Of a stretch of 41,024 bases of DNA, positions 6,838-15,851 are shown one piece after another. The stretch lies in contig JAZADZ010000020.1 in the NCBI GenBank assembly GCA_036123135.1, positions 1-41,024 on the forward strand, in the 5' to 3' direction. Each line of letters opens with the position of its first letter. The stretch's first letter is position 1. The DNA is from GCA-2716065 sp036123135. Lineage in GTDB: Bacteria; Bacteroidota; Bacteroidia; Flavobacteriales_D; Parvicellaceae. The position numbers and the translations under genes were made by a program. The notes under the pieces are model-generated. The model ran no database searches and was not told the origin of the DNA. It saw only the letters and a list, made by a program, of their open reading frames with translations.

Positions 6838-9216
6838 ATGAAAAAAATTATTCTATTTTTTCTTTTTATTCCCTCACTATTTCTTTCACAACAAGTCGTG
6901 AAGGGTAAAGTAGTTGATAAAGAATCTCAATTTCCGTTGCCCGGTGTGAACATTCAATTTATAAATGCAGAATTTGAAAAGGGGGTTGCATCAGATGTTA
7001 ACGGAACGTTCAAAATGGAAGATGTTCCTCTTGGAAGGCATCAGCTAAAATTTAGTTTTATTGGATATCAACCGCTTGTTCAAACCATAGTCGTCAATTC
7101 TGGAAGGGAGGTTGTTTTGAACGTTGAAATCGAAGAATCTACAGAAACCCTTAAAGAGGTTGTTATTTCATCGAATAAAGAGCGAACTGTAAACAATCAA
7201 ATGGCCATTATAAGTGCTCAACAATTTTCCGTTGAAGAGACAGAGCGTTATGCTGGTAGCCGTGGAGACCCAGCCAGAATGGCTTCAAATTTTGCGGGTG
7301 TTAATGGAGCTGATGACAGTAGAAACGATATTGTTGTAAGAGGAAACTCTCCACTTGGTGTTATATACAGGGTAGAAGGAGTGACCATTCCAAATCCCAA
7401 CCATTTTGCAATTTCTGGTTCTTCGGGTGGGCCACTAAGCATACTAAACAATAAGTTTTTAGGAAATAGTGACTTCTTTTCTGGAGCATTTCCAGCAGAA
7501 TATGGAAATAGTACAGCTGGTGTTTTCGATTTAAAAATAAGAAATGGAAATGATGAAAAAATAGAAACAACTGCTCAGGTTGGTTTATTTGGTGCAGAGC
7601 TCTTAGTCGAAGGACCGTTATCCAAAAAAAATGGATCTTCCTTTTTAGCGATGTACAGATATTCAACAATTAAGATATTTAGTTTAATAGGAATAAATCT
7701 TGGAACATCTGCAATTCCAAAATATCAAGACTATGCAATAAAGGCGAATATCCCTTTTAAAAAAGGCGGTAATCTAGCACTTTGGTCCATGGGCGGGAAC
7801 AGTAATATAAATATTCTTATTAGTGAGCAAACCGACAGTACGCAGATTGATTTTTATGGAGAAAACACAAAAGACCAACGATTCAGTACGGGAATGATGT
7901 CTAGTGGCGCAACCTATACCAAACCGCTCAATGAAAAAACGTTCTTAAAATCAACATTGTCACTCAACCTAGAGCAACAAAAATCCTATCACGATACCAT
8001 TTTAAGAGGGGCAAATTTCAATGATATAAGTATATATCCTTACATGTCCTACAATTTTACCACAAACCGTATATCTAATGCTTCTTCGTACAATAGGAAA
8101 ATAAATAAAAAAAATACACTCAAAATTGGGTGGGTCGCAGACTATGCACAATTTAACTTTATTGACAGTGTAACCACAAATGCTCAAGCTCAAGATTCGG
8201 TAAGCACATACAGATTTCGTTTCAACAAAGAGGGCAGTTATTACATGTTACAACCCTACATTAGCTGGAAACACAAGTTTTCGGATAATTTGATTTTTAC
8301 AGCTGGCCTTTCTAGTCTTTTCCTAAATCTAGGAGACTCTTTTTCTCCCATTGAACCAAGGCTTGGGTTAAAGTGGAACATAACCAAAAAAAGTGCTTTA
8401 TCATTTGGGTTAGGTAGACACTCTCAAACACAACCGTTGTATACTAGATATTACATCAATCCAGGAAATACTGTTGCGCACAACGAAAATCTTGGGCTAA
8501 CATTTAGCAATCATGCCGTTCTTGGATATTCTTATAAAATCAACAACAACTTGGGCATAAGGGCTGAAACTTATTACCAGTCACTAACAGGAATTCCTGT
8601 TGAAACTACAGAGTCAGCGTTTTCACTTACTAATGCTGGCAGTGGTTTTGCTAGAGTTTTTCCAGATACCCTTGAAAATTCAGGGACTGGATACAATTAC
8701 GGATTGGAAATTACCATTCAGCGCTATTTCAGTAAAAACTGGCATGCTATGTTTTCTGGATGTCTTTACAATTCTAAATATACCCCTAGTGATGGTGAAG
8801 AAAGAAACACCAGCTACAATGGAATATATACGGTCAACTTCCTAGCTGGAAGAGAATTCAACTGGAAAAATAAAACCTTGGGTGTGGGAACAAAAGTGAC
8901 TGCAGCTGGCGGTAAAAGAAAAGGAATTGTAGATCCAATTGCTTCTCAGCAACAAGGTGAAGTTATTTTTCAAGATGATGGATTCAATGATGATAAATTT
9001 AGAGACTACTTTCGAGCTGATTTAAAATTTACATATAAAGTAAATCGTACCAAAGCGACTCATGAAGTTGGGCTAGACCTAGTAAATATATTTGCAACCA
9101 AAAACATCCTAAGTTTTTCATATGCTCCGAACAACACTCCCAGTCTTGATGACGATGTTGTAGAAAATTATCAATTGGGATTTTTACCCATTTTTTATTA
9201 TCGAATAGACTTTTAA
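6838..9216 (+). CDS. TonB-dependent receptor with carboxypeptidase-like N-terminal domain
   Basis: A 792-residue outer-membrane receptor with a signal peptide (MKKIILFFLFIPSLFLSQQ). Residues about 20-105 form a carboxypeptidase-D regulatory-like domain (PLPGVNIQF, SDVNGTFKMEDVPLG, FSFIGYQP). A plug follows with GDPARMASNFAGVNGADD, DIVVRGNSPLGVIYRVEGV and an FPAEYGNSTAGVFDLKIRNG segment typical of the family, then a long barrel ending in FYYRIDF. No SusD-like partner lies next to it, so it is not an obvious polysaccharide locus. The substrate cannot be read from sequence. The gene stands alone with its own promoter and converges on the SRPBCC-like gene. Confidence 0.9.
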   Translation: MKKIILFFLFIPSLFLSQQVVKGKVVDKESQFPLPGVNIQFINAEFEKGVASDVNGTFKMEDVPLGRHQLKFSFIGYQPLVQTIVVNSGREVVLNVEIEESTETLKEVVISSNKERTVNNQMAIISAQQFSVEETERYAGSRGDPARMASNFAGVNGADDSRNDIVVRGNSPLGVIYRVEGVTIPNPNHFAISGSSGGPLSILNNKFLGNSDFFSGAFPAEYGNSTAGVFDLKIRNGNDEKIETTAQVGLFGAELLVEGPLSKKNGSSFLAMYRYSTIKIFSLIGINLGTSAIPKYQDYAIKANIPFKKGGNLALWSMGGNSNINILISEQTDSTQIDFYGENTKDQRFSTGMMSSGATYTKPLNEKTFLKSTLSLNLEQQKSYHDTILRGANFNDISIYPYMSYNFTTNRISNASSYNRKINKKNTLKIGWVADYAQFNFIDSVTTNAQAQDSVSTYRFRFNKEGSYYMLQPYISWKHKFSDNLIFTAGLSSLFLNLGDSFSPIEPRLGLKWNITKKSALSFGLGRHSQTQPLYTRYYINPGNTVAHNENLGLTFSNHAVLGYSYKINNNLGIRAETYYQSLTGIPVETTESAFSLTNAGSGFARVFPDTLENSGTGYNYGLEITIQRYFSKNWHAMFSGCLYNSKYTPSDGEERNTSYNGIYTVNFLAGREFNWKNKTLGVGTKVTAAGGKRKGIVDPIASQQQGEVIFQDDGFNDDKFRDYFRADLKFTYKVNRTKATHEVGLDLVNIFATKNILSFSYAPNNTPSLDDDVVENYQLGFLPIFYYRIDF

Positions 9217-9237
9217 GTTTTATCTAACCCTAAACGT

Positions 9238-9768
9238 TTATTTATTTTGTTGAATAAATTCCTCAACATATTTTGCAGTAGATGCTAAATTTTTAATTAA
9301 TTCGTCTGAAATTAATGCCTCTAATTTCGATGCTATTCCTTTTCTTAAAATTCTTGGAACCAAAGGAATTTTATCTGGATAAATAATTAAGTCAAAAGAT
9401 ATTGTTAGGCGAGTTTTGCTTCCAAGTATATCAAAAACATTTTTTCCAGTGCACTTGAATACCCCATTTTCTATAACTGGGTTCTCAACAAAACTACATG
9501 TCCAACTGCTTTCATCCCAAAAAGAAGTATCATAAAAAGTAAGCAAATTCGCAGGCGCTATTTTCTGAACCGATTTTGGAAAGCTTGATGCTATTTTCCA
9601 TTTGTTTTTAATTCGAAATCCTTCATTCTCCTTTATTCTTTTAATTTCTTGTATTTCATCAATTGACTTCATTGATTTAACAATTTCAGGAAGTCGATCT
9701 CTGTAGGTTTCCCAAACTTTTTTCCTTGGGGCGACCAAAAGAATTTCTCTACTTAATGTGCATGGCAT
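9238..9768 (-). CDS. SRPBCC/START-like ligand-binding protein
   Basis: A 176-residue cytoplasmic protein without signal peptide or membrane helix. The pattern of an early strand followed by PRKKVWETYRDRLPEIVKSM, several beta strands (FRIKNKWKI, SSWTCSFVENPV, GVFKCTGKNVF, TRLTISFDLII) and a long C-terminal helix (LEALISDELIKNLASTAKYV) is that of the SRPBCC/polyketide-cyclase-like helix-grip fold. These bind hydrophobic ligands; no specific substrate can be named. It is divergent from galE over about 116 bases. Assignment is by fold pattern only. Confidence 0.65.
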   Translation of the reverse strand: MPCTLSREILLVAPRKKVWETYRDRLPEIVKSMKSIDEIQEIKRIKENEGFRIKNKWKIASSFPKSVQKIAPANLLTFYDTSFWDESSWTCSFVENPVIENGVFKCTGKNVFDILGSKTRLTISFDLIIYPDKIPLVPRILRKGIASKLEALISDELIKNLASTAKYVEEFIQQNK

Positions 9769-9884
9769 ATTTCAATATAACTATAATTTATAGCATTCAT
9801 ATTAAAATTGATGTTTGCATTTGCCAATCCGTCTCTGAAATCATATTTCTTAATTTGTACATTTACAAAAACGATTTAGCACAT

Positions 9885-10886
9885 ATGAAAGTTTTAGTTA
9901 CTGGAGGAGCTGGATTTATAGGTTCGCATACTATTGTAGAATTGGTTAAAAATAACTTTGATCCAGTTATCGTAGATGATTTTAGAAACTCCGAAAAATT
10001 TATTGTCGAGCGCTTGGAAAAGATATGCGGTAAATCCCTTTCTCTTTATTCGATAGATTGCAACAACTACAATGCAATGGAAGATGTTTTTAAAAAAGAA
10101 AAACCTGAAGGAATAATTCATTTTGCCGCTGATAAATCAGTGAATGAATCCGTAATAAATCCAATGAAATACTATTCCAACAATATTGGTTCACTTGTGA
10201 CATTACTAAAACTAATTTCCATTTATCCTATAAAGTCGTTTGTATTCTCCTCCTCTTGTACGGTTTATGGAGACCCCGACCAAGTTCCAGTCACTGAGCA
10301 TTCTCCAATCAAAACTGCCTTTAGTCCCTACGGTTTTAGCAAACAAGTCTGTGAGAATTGTCTAAGGGATTTTCACAAAACTAATCCGTCTATTTCAATT
10401 GTTCTTCTTCGTTACTTTAATCCTATTGGTGCTCATCCTTCTGCTCTAATTGGTGAACTACCCATCGGTACTCCGAATAATCTAATTCCTTTCATCACAC
10501 AAACAGCACATGGTAAAAGGAAACAATTAATCGTCTTTGGAAACACTTATGACACACCTGATGGAACATGCATTAGGGATTACATTCATGTTTGCGATTT
10601 GGCAGATTCTCATGTGCTTGCGTTAAATTTTGCAGCTGAAAAAAGCAATTCTTTTGAAATTTTTAATGTTGGTACAGGGAAAGGTACTTCAGTCCTAGAA
10701 GTTATTAACTGTTTTGAAAAAGTAAATCAACTCTCGTTAAACTACACAATTGGGCCCAAAAGAGAGGGAGATGCTCCGATTGTATATGCGGACAATAGTT
10801 TTATTAAAAACACGCTATCTTGGAAGGCAAATTATTCCTTGTCGGACTCTCTTATACATGCATGGAAATGGCAACAAACATTATAG
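9885..10886 (+). CDS. galE: UDP-glucose 4-epimerase
   Basis: A 333-residue extended short-chain dehydrogenase that interconverts UDP-glucose and UDP-galactose for envelope sugars. I start at the ATG at 9885 because the NAD-binding motif VTGGAGFIGSHTIVEL follows at once; the open frame runs 53 codons further upstream into unrelated sequence. The catalytic pair is Tyr149-x3-Lys153 (SPYGFSKQ), preceded by FSSSCTVYGD and followed by RYFNPIGAHPS, a GalE signature. DGTCIRDYIHVCDLADSH and FNVGTGKGTSVLEV complete the family motifs. The next gene begins one base after its TAG, so they are probably cotranscribed. Confidence 0.95.
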   Translation: MKVLVTGGAGFIGSHTIVELVKNNFDPVIVDDFRNSEKFIVERLEKICGKSLSLYSIDCNNYNAMEDVFKKEKPEGIIHFAADKSVNESVINPMKYYSNNIGSLVTLLKLISIYPIKSFVFSSSCTVYGDPDQVPVTEHSPIKTAFSPYGFSKQVCENCLRDFHKTNPSISIVLLRYFNPIGAHPSALIGELPIGTPNNLIPFITQTAHGKRKQLIVFGNTYDTPDGTCIRDYIHVCDLADSHVLALNFAAEKSNSFEIFNVGTGKGTSVLEVINCFEKVNQLSLNYTIGPKREGDAPIVYADNSFIKNTLSWKANYSLSDSLIHAWKWQQTL

Positions 10887-10887
10887 T

Positions 10888-11601
10888 ATGAAGCGCTTGT
10901 TAATTGTATTTTTTTGTTTTTACTCCCTTACAGGAAGCTCACAAGGACTATTTGAGTACTTTAAACTTACAGCCGATGGTGACGGAGCCGAAAAATTTGA
11001 TAGAATAATAGTTGATTTTACATGGACTCAGTGGATGGAATCAGTTCCAGGTGTTGATCAAGGTGTTTTTTCTTTTGGAATAGGCGCAACTTGGATGAAA
11101 GACATTCCTCTTGGTAAACGAAGTAATATTTCTTTAGCTCTGGGTTTGGGATTTGATTCGCATAATTTTCACCACAATGGAACATTTGAATTTACCACTA
11201 ATGCAGACGGTTCAACTTTTACAACACTTGCTTCAAGAAATGGAGCCTCAGAACTTGATAAAAATAAATATGCGCTAAACTATATCGACCTTCCCTTTGA
11301 ATTTAGACTTAGAACCATGAACAAAACAATGGAAAAAAGAATGAAATTTAATTTTCGATTCTATTTGGGTTTTAAAGCAGGTATATTGGTAAATGATCAT
11401 TTAAAAATTAGCGATAACGTATCAAAAAGAAAAATTTTTGATTTACCCAACACTCTACCGTACCGCTACGGCCCTACACTTCGCATTGGATTTAATAAAA
11501 TTGCTTTTGTAGGTTTCTATTCGTTAACTAGTGTATTTAAAGAAAATCAAGGGACCTCACTAACCCCCTTTAACATAGGTCTCTCTTGGATGAGACTTTA
11601 A
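10888..11601 (+). CDS. Outer-membrane beta-barrel protein (porin-like family)
   Basis: A 237-residue protein starting at the ATG at 10888, which begins a signal peptide (MKRLLIVFFCFYSLTGSSQG); earlier in-frame codons lie within galE. Alternating hydrophobic strands (RIIVDFTW, GVFSFGIGATW, ISLALGLGFD, LPFEFRLR, FNFRFYLGFKAGI, PTLRIGFNKIAFVGFYSL, FNIGLSWMRL) and a C-terminal aromatic strand suggest a small barrel of the PorT/outer-membrane beta-barrel type common in Bacteroidota. One base separates it from galE. It converges on the PAP2-like gene, whose stop is 5 bases away. No specific function can be assigned. Confidence 0.75.
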   Translation: MKRLLIVFFCFYSLTGSSQGLFEYFKLTADGDGAEKFDRIIVDFTWTQWMESVPGVDQGVFSFGIGATWMKDIPLGKRSNISLALGLGFDSHNFHHNGTFEFTTNADGSTFTTLASRNGASELDKNKYALNYIDLPFEFRLRTMNKTMEKRMKFNFRFYLGFKAGILVNDHLKISDNVSKRKIFDLPNTLPYRYGPTLRIGFNKIAFVGFYSLTSVFKENQGTSLTPFNIGLSWMRL

Positions 11602-11605
11602 GTAG

Positions 11606-12262
11606 TTATATGCTCAATTCAAAGAAAACCACTCCAATTTCAACTACAAACCCAACCAATAGTCCAAGATAAACCTCATTGGGATTATGTGCTTTTAAAT
11701 ACAATCTTGAACTAGCAACCGCTCCCATGATGAGAAATAAAATACAGTTTAGTACAATCAAATAAAGTGGATTTAAAATACTAGTTAGCGTGATGGAGTA
11801 AATTAAAAAGGCGCCACAAAACGCACTCATCGAAATACTGTGCAAGCTAATTTTTGTTTTAAAATTTATAAGCAGTGCGATCACAATTAAATAGATTCCA
11901 CCAGAAAGAAAGCTCAATAAAGGGTCTAACAAATGATATATACTTGAATTCCAAGATCTGTACATGAAATAAACCATTAAATAATAACTTAAAACCAAAA
12001 TAAAAACTGGTGTTCTTTCAGATCTATTGAACGCATTAAAATCCGAAACCATTCCGGTTCGTATCATTATATACAGACTAATTAAGGGAAATAAGACGCC
12101 AACCAACACCATAACAGAATATATGGCATATAAAAAATCAACATCCAACTGATCTATAATTAAATTTTCATATGAATCAATTGAGAAGTAAAGAGGTAAT
12201 GCAAATAATGGAATAAACAAAGGGTGAAAGACAGCAGAAAATGCTTGTGCTACTTTTCTCAT
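11606..12262 (-). CDS. Integral membrane protein, PAP2-like
   Basis: A 218-residue protein with about six membrane helices. Late in the sequence KISLHSISMSAFCGAFL and SSRLYLKAHNPNEVYLGLLVGF mirror the phosphatase motifs of PAP2 membrane proteins (K-x-S-x-H-x3-x-G and the H-x3-EV/QV-x2-G region), and NRSERTPVFIL matches a conserved segment of the same branch. It lacks the classic SGH triad in full, so phosphatase activity is uncertain. It starts one base after the rpoN stop and is probably the last gene of the asnS-rpoN transcript. Confidence 0.6.
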   Translation of the reverse strand: MRKVAQAFSAVFHPLFIPLFALPLYFSIDSYENLIIDQLDVDFLYAIYSVMVLVGVLFPLISLYIMIRTGMVSDFNAFNRSERTPVFILVLSYYLMVYFMYRSWNSSIYHLLDPLLSFLSGGIYLIVIALLINFKTKISLHSISMSAFCGAFLIYSITLTSILNPLYLIVLNCILFLIMGAVASSRLYLKAHNPNEVYLGLLVGFVVEIGVVFFELSI

Positions 12263-12263
12263 C

Positions 12264-13715
12264 TTACAGCTCTTTTCTTAATCTGGCAACTGGTATGTTA
12301 AGTTGCTCTCTATACTTTGCAACTGTTCTTCTTGCAATATTATATCCCTTACTTTTTAACAGGGCTGTAAGTTTTTCATCAGTTAAGGGCTTTTTCTTGT
12401 CCTCTTGATCAACTGCATCCAGTAAGATTCTTTTAACTTCCCTAGTTGAAACCTCCTCTCCTGATTCTGTTGACAATGACTCACTAAAAAAATACTTTAA
12501 TAAAAAAGTACCATAAGGAGTTGAAACGTGCTTGCTATTGGCAACTCTTGATACGGTAGATATATCCATATCTATAAGCTCTGCAATGTCCTTTAAAATC
12601 ATTGGTTTTAAATCCGTTTCATCACCTGATTTGAAAAATTTTTTTTGGTAGTTTATAATTGCCTGCATGGTCACCAAAAGGGTTTGCTGGCGTTGCTTTA
12701 TGGCGTCAATAAACCATTTTGCAGCATCAATTTTCTGCTTAACAAATACAATCGCTTCTTTATCTCTTTTGGTTCGTCCGCTCTTATCGTATGTACGCAA
12801 CATTTCAGCATATTGACGATTTACCTTTAAATGCGGTGCATTTCTATTGTTTAATTCAAGGTGAATATCACCATTAGCTTCAGTAACTATAAAATCAGGT
12901 ATAATGTGATGAGTTACCTTTGTGGTGTCTATCAAAGAATTACCAGGTTTTGGATTTAACTTAACAATTTCTTCCAATGCCTCTTTAACATCATGTTCTG
13001 TAATATCCAGTTTATTGGTGATTTTAGAATAGTGCTTTTTAGTAAACTCTTCAAAGAATCTATCCAAAATTACCTCAGCTGTTTTGGTTTGTACAGTAGT
13101 TCTTTTTTTTCTGATTTGAATCAACAAACACTCTCTTAAATTTCGTGCACCTACTCCTAGTGGTTCCAACCCTTGAATGATTTCTAATACCATTTCAATT
13201 TCTTGCTCGGTTGCATGAATATTGTGGCTAAAGGCAAGATCATCAACAAGGTTAAATAGCTCCCTTCTCAAATAGCCTGAATCATCTAAATTTCCAATAA
13301 TATGATTGGCAATTATTAACTGTTTGTCATTTTTAATTCTTAAAGAAACTTGTTGAGAAAGAATCTCCTGAAACGTTTTTCCACCAGACAATGGTATCGC
13401 TTTTTCGTCTGCTTCATAAGAATGGTTCCTTGCGGATAATTTGTAGTCTGGAACATCTTCATCTAAATAATTATCAATGTTAAAATCGTCCAGCGAATCA
13501 TCTTTTTCAGAACCATCTAAATCTGCATAATCATCATTTTCATTGTTTTCTGAATCCAATTCAGCCCCTTCAGAAAGTGCAGGATTTTCTTCAATTTCCT
13601 GCTTTATCCGTTGCTCTAATTCAACAGTAGGGACTTGCAACAACTTCATTAACTGAATTTGTTGAGGAGAGAGCTTTTGAAGTAACTTTTGCTGTAACGA
13701 TTGTCTTAGAGCCAT
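12264..13715 (-). CDS. rpoN: RNA polymerase sigma-54 factor
   Basis: A 483-residue sigma-54, normal length. Region I is Gln/Leu-rich (RQSLQQKLLQKLSPQQIQLM) and ends in EENPALSEG; an acidic stretch of Asp/Glu follows (residues about 52-85). The core-binding part contains DSGYLRRELF and LGVGARNLRECLLIQI, the DNA-binding part DISTVSRVANSKHVSTPYGT and LKYFFSES, and the RpoN box ARRTVAKYRE lies at residues 461-470. It directs transcription from -24/-12 promoters with AAA+ activators; none of those activators is encoded here. It lies between asnS (23-base gap) and the PAP2-like gene (one-base gap). Confidence 0.98.
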   Translation of the reverse strand: MALRQSLQQKLLQKLSPQQIQLMKLLQVPTVELEQRIKQEIEENPALSEGAELDSENNENDDYADLDGSEKDDSLDDFNIDNYLDEDVPDYKLSARNHSYEADEKAIPLSGGKTFQEILSQQVSLRIKNDKQLIIANHIIGNLDDSGYLRRELFNLVDDLAFSHNIHATEQEIEMVLEIIQGLEPLGVGARNLRECLLIQIRKKRTTVQTKTAEVILDRFFEEFTKKHYSKITNKLDITEHDVKEALEEIVKLNPKPGNSLIDTTKVTHHIIPDFIVTEANGDIHLELNNRNAPHLKVNRQYAEMLRTYDKSGRTKRDKEAIVFVKQKIDAAKWFIDAIKQRQQTLLVTMQAIINYQKKFFKSGDETDLKPMILKDIAELIDMDISTVSRVANSKHVSTPYGTFLLKYFFSESLSTESGEEVSTREVKRILLDAVDQEDKKKPLTDEKLTALLKSKGYNIARRTVAKYREQLNIPVARLRKEL

Positions 13716-13738
13716 AAGTACACTTTTATATAAAGCTA

Positions 13739-15157
13739 TTAAAATTCTGCATTTTTGGGAGTTCTCGGAAAGGGAATAACATCTCTAATGTTTTGCATTC
13801 CAGTTACAAACATTATAAGACGTTCAAAGCCAAGACCAAATCCTGCGTGGGGAACCGTTCCAAATTTTCTAGTCTCTAAATACCACCAAATGTGCTCTTG
13901 GGGAATATCAAACTCTTTACACTTTTTTAACAACACATCATAGCGCTCTTCCCTTTGAGAACCACCAACAATTTCTCCAATTCCTGGAAACAAAACATCC
14001 ATTGCAGCAACGGTCTTTTCATCAGAATTTTCTCGCATATAAAATGCTTTTACTTGCTTGGGATAGTCATAAATTACTACTGGTTTTTTAAAATGTTTCT
14101 CCACTAAATACTTTTCGTGTTCACTTTGTAAATCAATCCCCCACTCGACCAGATATTTAAATTTTTTCTTTTTATTGGGTTTGGAATGAACTAAAATATC
14201 GATTGCCTCTGTATATGAAATCTTAATGAATTCATTTTCTGAAACAAACTTCAATCGATCAATTAAATTAAGCTCTGACCTCAATTGCTTTGGAAGTTGT
14301 ATGTTTTCCTTTTGATCACGTTCATTTAAAAATGCCAAATCTTCCATACAATTTTCCAAGGCATAATTTACCAGGTACTTTAAAAAATCCTCTGCCAATG
14401 CAATGTTTTCTTTAAGACCAGCAAAGGCAATTTCAGGTTCAATCATCCAAAACTCAGCAAGGTGGCGTGTGGTATTTGAGTTTTCTGCACGAAAGGTTGG
14501 GCCAAATGTATATACTTGACTTAGGGCCAATGCAGCTAGCTCTGCTTCTAATTGTCCTGAAACAGTAAGATGAGTTTCTTTTCCAAAAAAATCTTCTTCA
14601 GGAAGATATTTGTTCTTCGTATTTTTAACTGTTGTTACCCGAAACATTTCACCCGCACCTTCAGCATCTGAGCCTGTTATTATTGGAGTATGGATGTAAT
14701 AATAACCTCTATCGTTAAAGTAATTATGTACAGCAAAAGACATATGGTGTCTAATTCTAAATATAGCACCAAAAAGATTTGTTCTAAATCTCAAATGCGC
14801 TTGCTCTCTTAAGGTTTCAAGATTATGTTTTTTTGGCTGCAAAATAGTTTTTTGAACCTCTTGTGGATTTGCATTTCCAAGAACTCGAATGGATTTTGCT
14901 AGTAGTTCTATTTTTTGTCCGCTTCCCTGAGAAGGCACCAATTCTCCAGTTACTTGAATGGAAGCTCCTGTTGAAATGTTATCAAGAACCTCTTTTTCGG
15001 TATTCTCAAAATCCAGTACAATTTGAAGATTAGTTAAACACGAACCATCATTTAATGCAATAAAGCGATTCGCTCTGAAGGACCTTACCCAACCAGTTAC
15101 GGTAATTGTTGAACCGGTGGATTCCCTTAATGCATTATATATTTTTATTCTTTCCAT
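13739..15157 (-). CDS. asnS: Asparagine--tRNA ligase
   Basis: A 472-residue class IIb aminoacyl-tRNA synthetase, normal length. Residues about 1-105 form the OB-fold anticodon-binding domain (TVTGWVRSFRANRFIALNDGS). The catalytic domain has motif 2 in FGPTFRAENSNTTRHLAEFW and motif 3 in GFGLGFERLIMFVTG near the C-terminus; INSIDE the catalytic domain the segment HYFNDRGYYYIHTPIITGSD supports AsnRS. The ending IRDVIPFPRTPKNAEF is characteristic of AsnRS. It is the first gene of a leftward group with rpoN and is divergent from tetR, sharing a 70-base regulatory gap. Confidence 0.98.
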   Translation of the reverse strand: MERIKIYNALRESTGSTITVTGWVRSFRANRFIALNDGSCLTNLQIVLDFENTEKEVLDNISTGASIQVTGELVPSQGSGQKIELLAKSIRVLGNANPQEVQKTILQPKKHNLETLREQAHLRFRTNLFGAIFRIRHHMSFAVHNYFNDRGYYYIHTPIITGSDAEGAGEMFRVTTVKNTKNKYLPEEDFFGKETHLTVSGQLEAELAALALSQVYTFGPTFRAENSNTTRHLAEFWMIEPEIAFAGLKENIALAEDFLKYLVNYALENCMEDLAFLNERDQKENIQLPKQLRSELNLIDRLKFVSENEFIKISYTEAIDILVHSKPNKKKKFKYLVEWGIDLQSEHEKYLVEKHFKKPVVIYDYPKQVKAFYMRENSDEKTVAAMDVLFPGIGEIVGGSQREERYDVLLKKCKEFDIPQEHIWWYLETRKFGTVPHAGFGLGFERLIMFVTGMQNIRDVIPFPRTPKNAEF

Positions 15158-15175
15158 AAAAAGTTAAGCAATAAA

Positions 15176-15205
15176 TTTCATAGGAAACATTTTTTGTTAT
15201 TTTTG
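15176..15205 (+). promoter_or_regulatory. Promoter of the tetR-efflux operon
   Basis: TATTTTTG at 15198-15205 is a perfect TAnnTTTG -7 box; TTTC at 15176-15179, 18 bases upstream, is an imperfect -33 element. The start codon of tetR is at 15228, giving a leader of about 15 bases. Confidence 0.55.
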
Positions 15206-15210
15206 TTTCC
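15183..15210. promoter_or_regulatory. Candidate TetR operator, 28-bp inverted repeat
   Basis: GGAAACA (15183-15189) and TGTTTCC (15204-15210) are exact reverse complements separated by 14 bases. The repeat straddles the -7 box of the tetR promoter, so a bound dimer would block RNA polymerase. TetR-family proteins bind such palindromes and usually repress themselves; that this TetR uses this site is inferred. Confidence 0.45.
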
Positions 15211-15227
15211 CTTTTATAAATTCATTC

Positions 15228-15851
15228 ATGTCAAAAGTACAAGAAATCACTCACCAAGTTGCGGAATTATTTCGGGATTTTGGAATTAAAAGCCTTACTA
15301 TGGATGATATTTCTAGTGCACTGGGAATTTCCAAAAAAACACTATACAAGCACGTTTCGGACAAAAACGACTTAGTCAATAAAGTGATCAGCTCCTCCAT
15401 TGAACAAAAAGAGACCTACCTTGTTGATCTAATTGAAAAAAACAATCATCCTATTGACGAGCTTGTATCTATAGCAAAGTTTTCAATTATTGAAATAAGC
15501 TCATTACACCCAACCGTTCAATTTGATTTAAAAAAATACCACCCTAAATCCTGGATGTTGTTCGAACATCACAAACAATCTTTTGTTTTTAATTGTGTTG
15601 TGAACAATTTAAAAGCGGGAATAAAAATAAAAGTGTACAGAGAAAACATTGATCCTTTAATACTTGCTCGACTGCACACTGAAGCAATTCCCATGGTTTT
15701 TGATTCTGCAGTTTTTCCACCAGCTAACCATTCTTTTAAAAATGTTTTTAGTGAATTCATGCGTCACTACATAAGAGGAATTGCAACCAACAAAGGACTA
15801 GAATATCTCAAGGAATTAACAAAAACAGATACCAACAACCCTTTCATATGA
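15228..15851 (+). CDS. TetR/AcrR family transcriptional regulator of the efflux operon
   Basis: A 207-residue repressor-type protein. The N-terminal helix-turn-helix is typical (SLTMDDISSALGISKKTLYK, residues about 24-43), followed by an all-helical ligand domain with no recognisable ligand motif. Its TGA overlaps the ATG of the TolC gene as ATGA (15848-15851), which ties the translation of the two genes. It is the first gene of a four-gene RND efflux operon and probably represses it in the absence of a toxic or endogenous ligand. Confidence 0.9.
   Translation: MSKVQEITHQVAELFRDFGIKSLTMDDISSALGISKKTLYKHVSDKNDLVNKVISSSIEQKETYLVDLIEKNNHPIDELVSIAKFSIIEISSLHPTVQFDLKKYHPKSWMLFEHHKQSFVFNCVVNNLKAGIKIKVYRENIDPLILARLHTEAIPMVFDSAVFPPANHSFKNVFSEFMRHYIRGIATNKGLEYLKELTKTDTNNPFI

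Noticed and set aside
9726..9884. A 53-residue N-terminal extension of GalE.
   Set aside because: The NAD-binding strand starts directly at the ATG at 9885, and the extension overlaps the divergent SRPBCC gene start.
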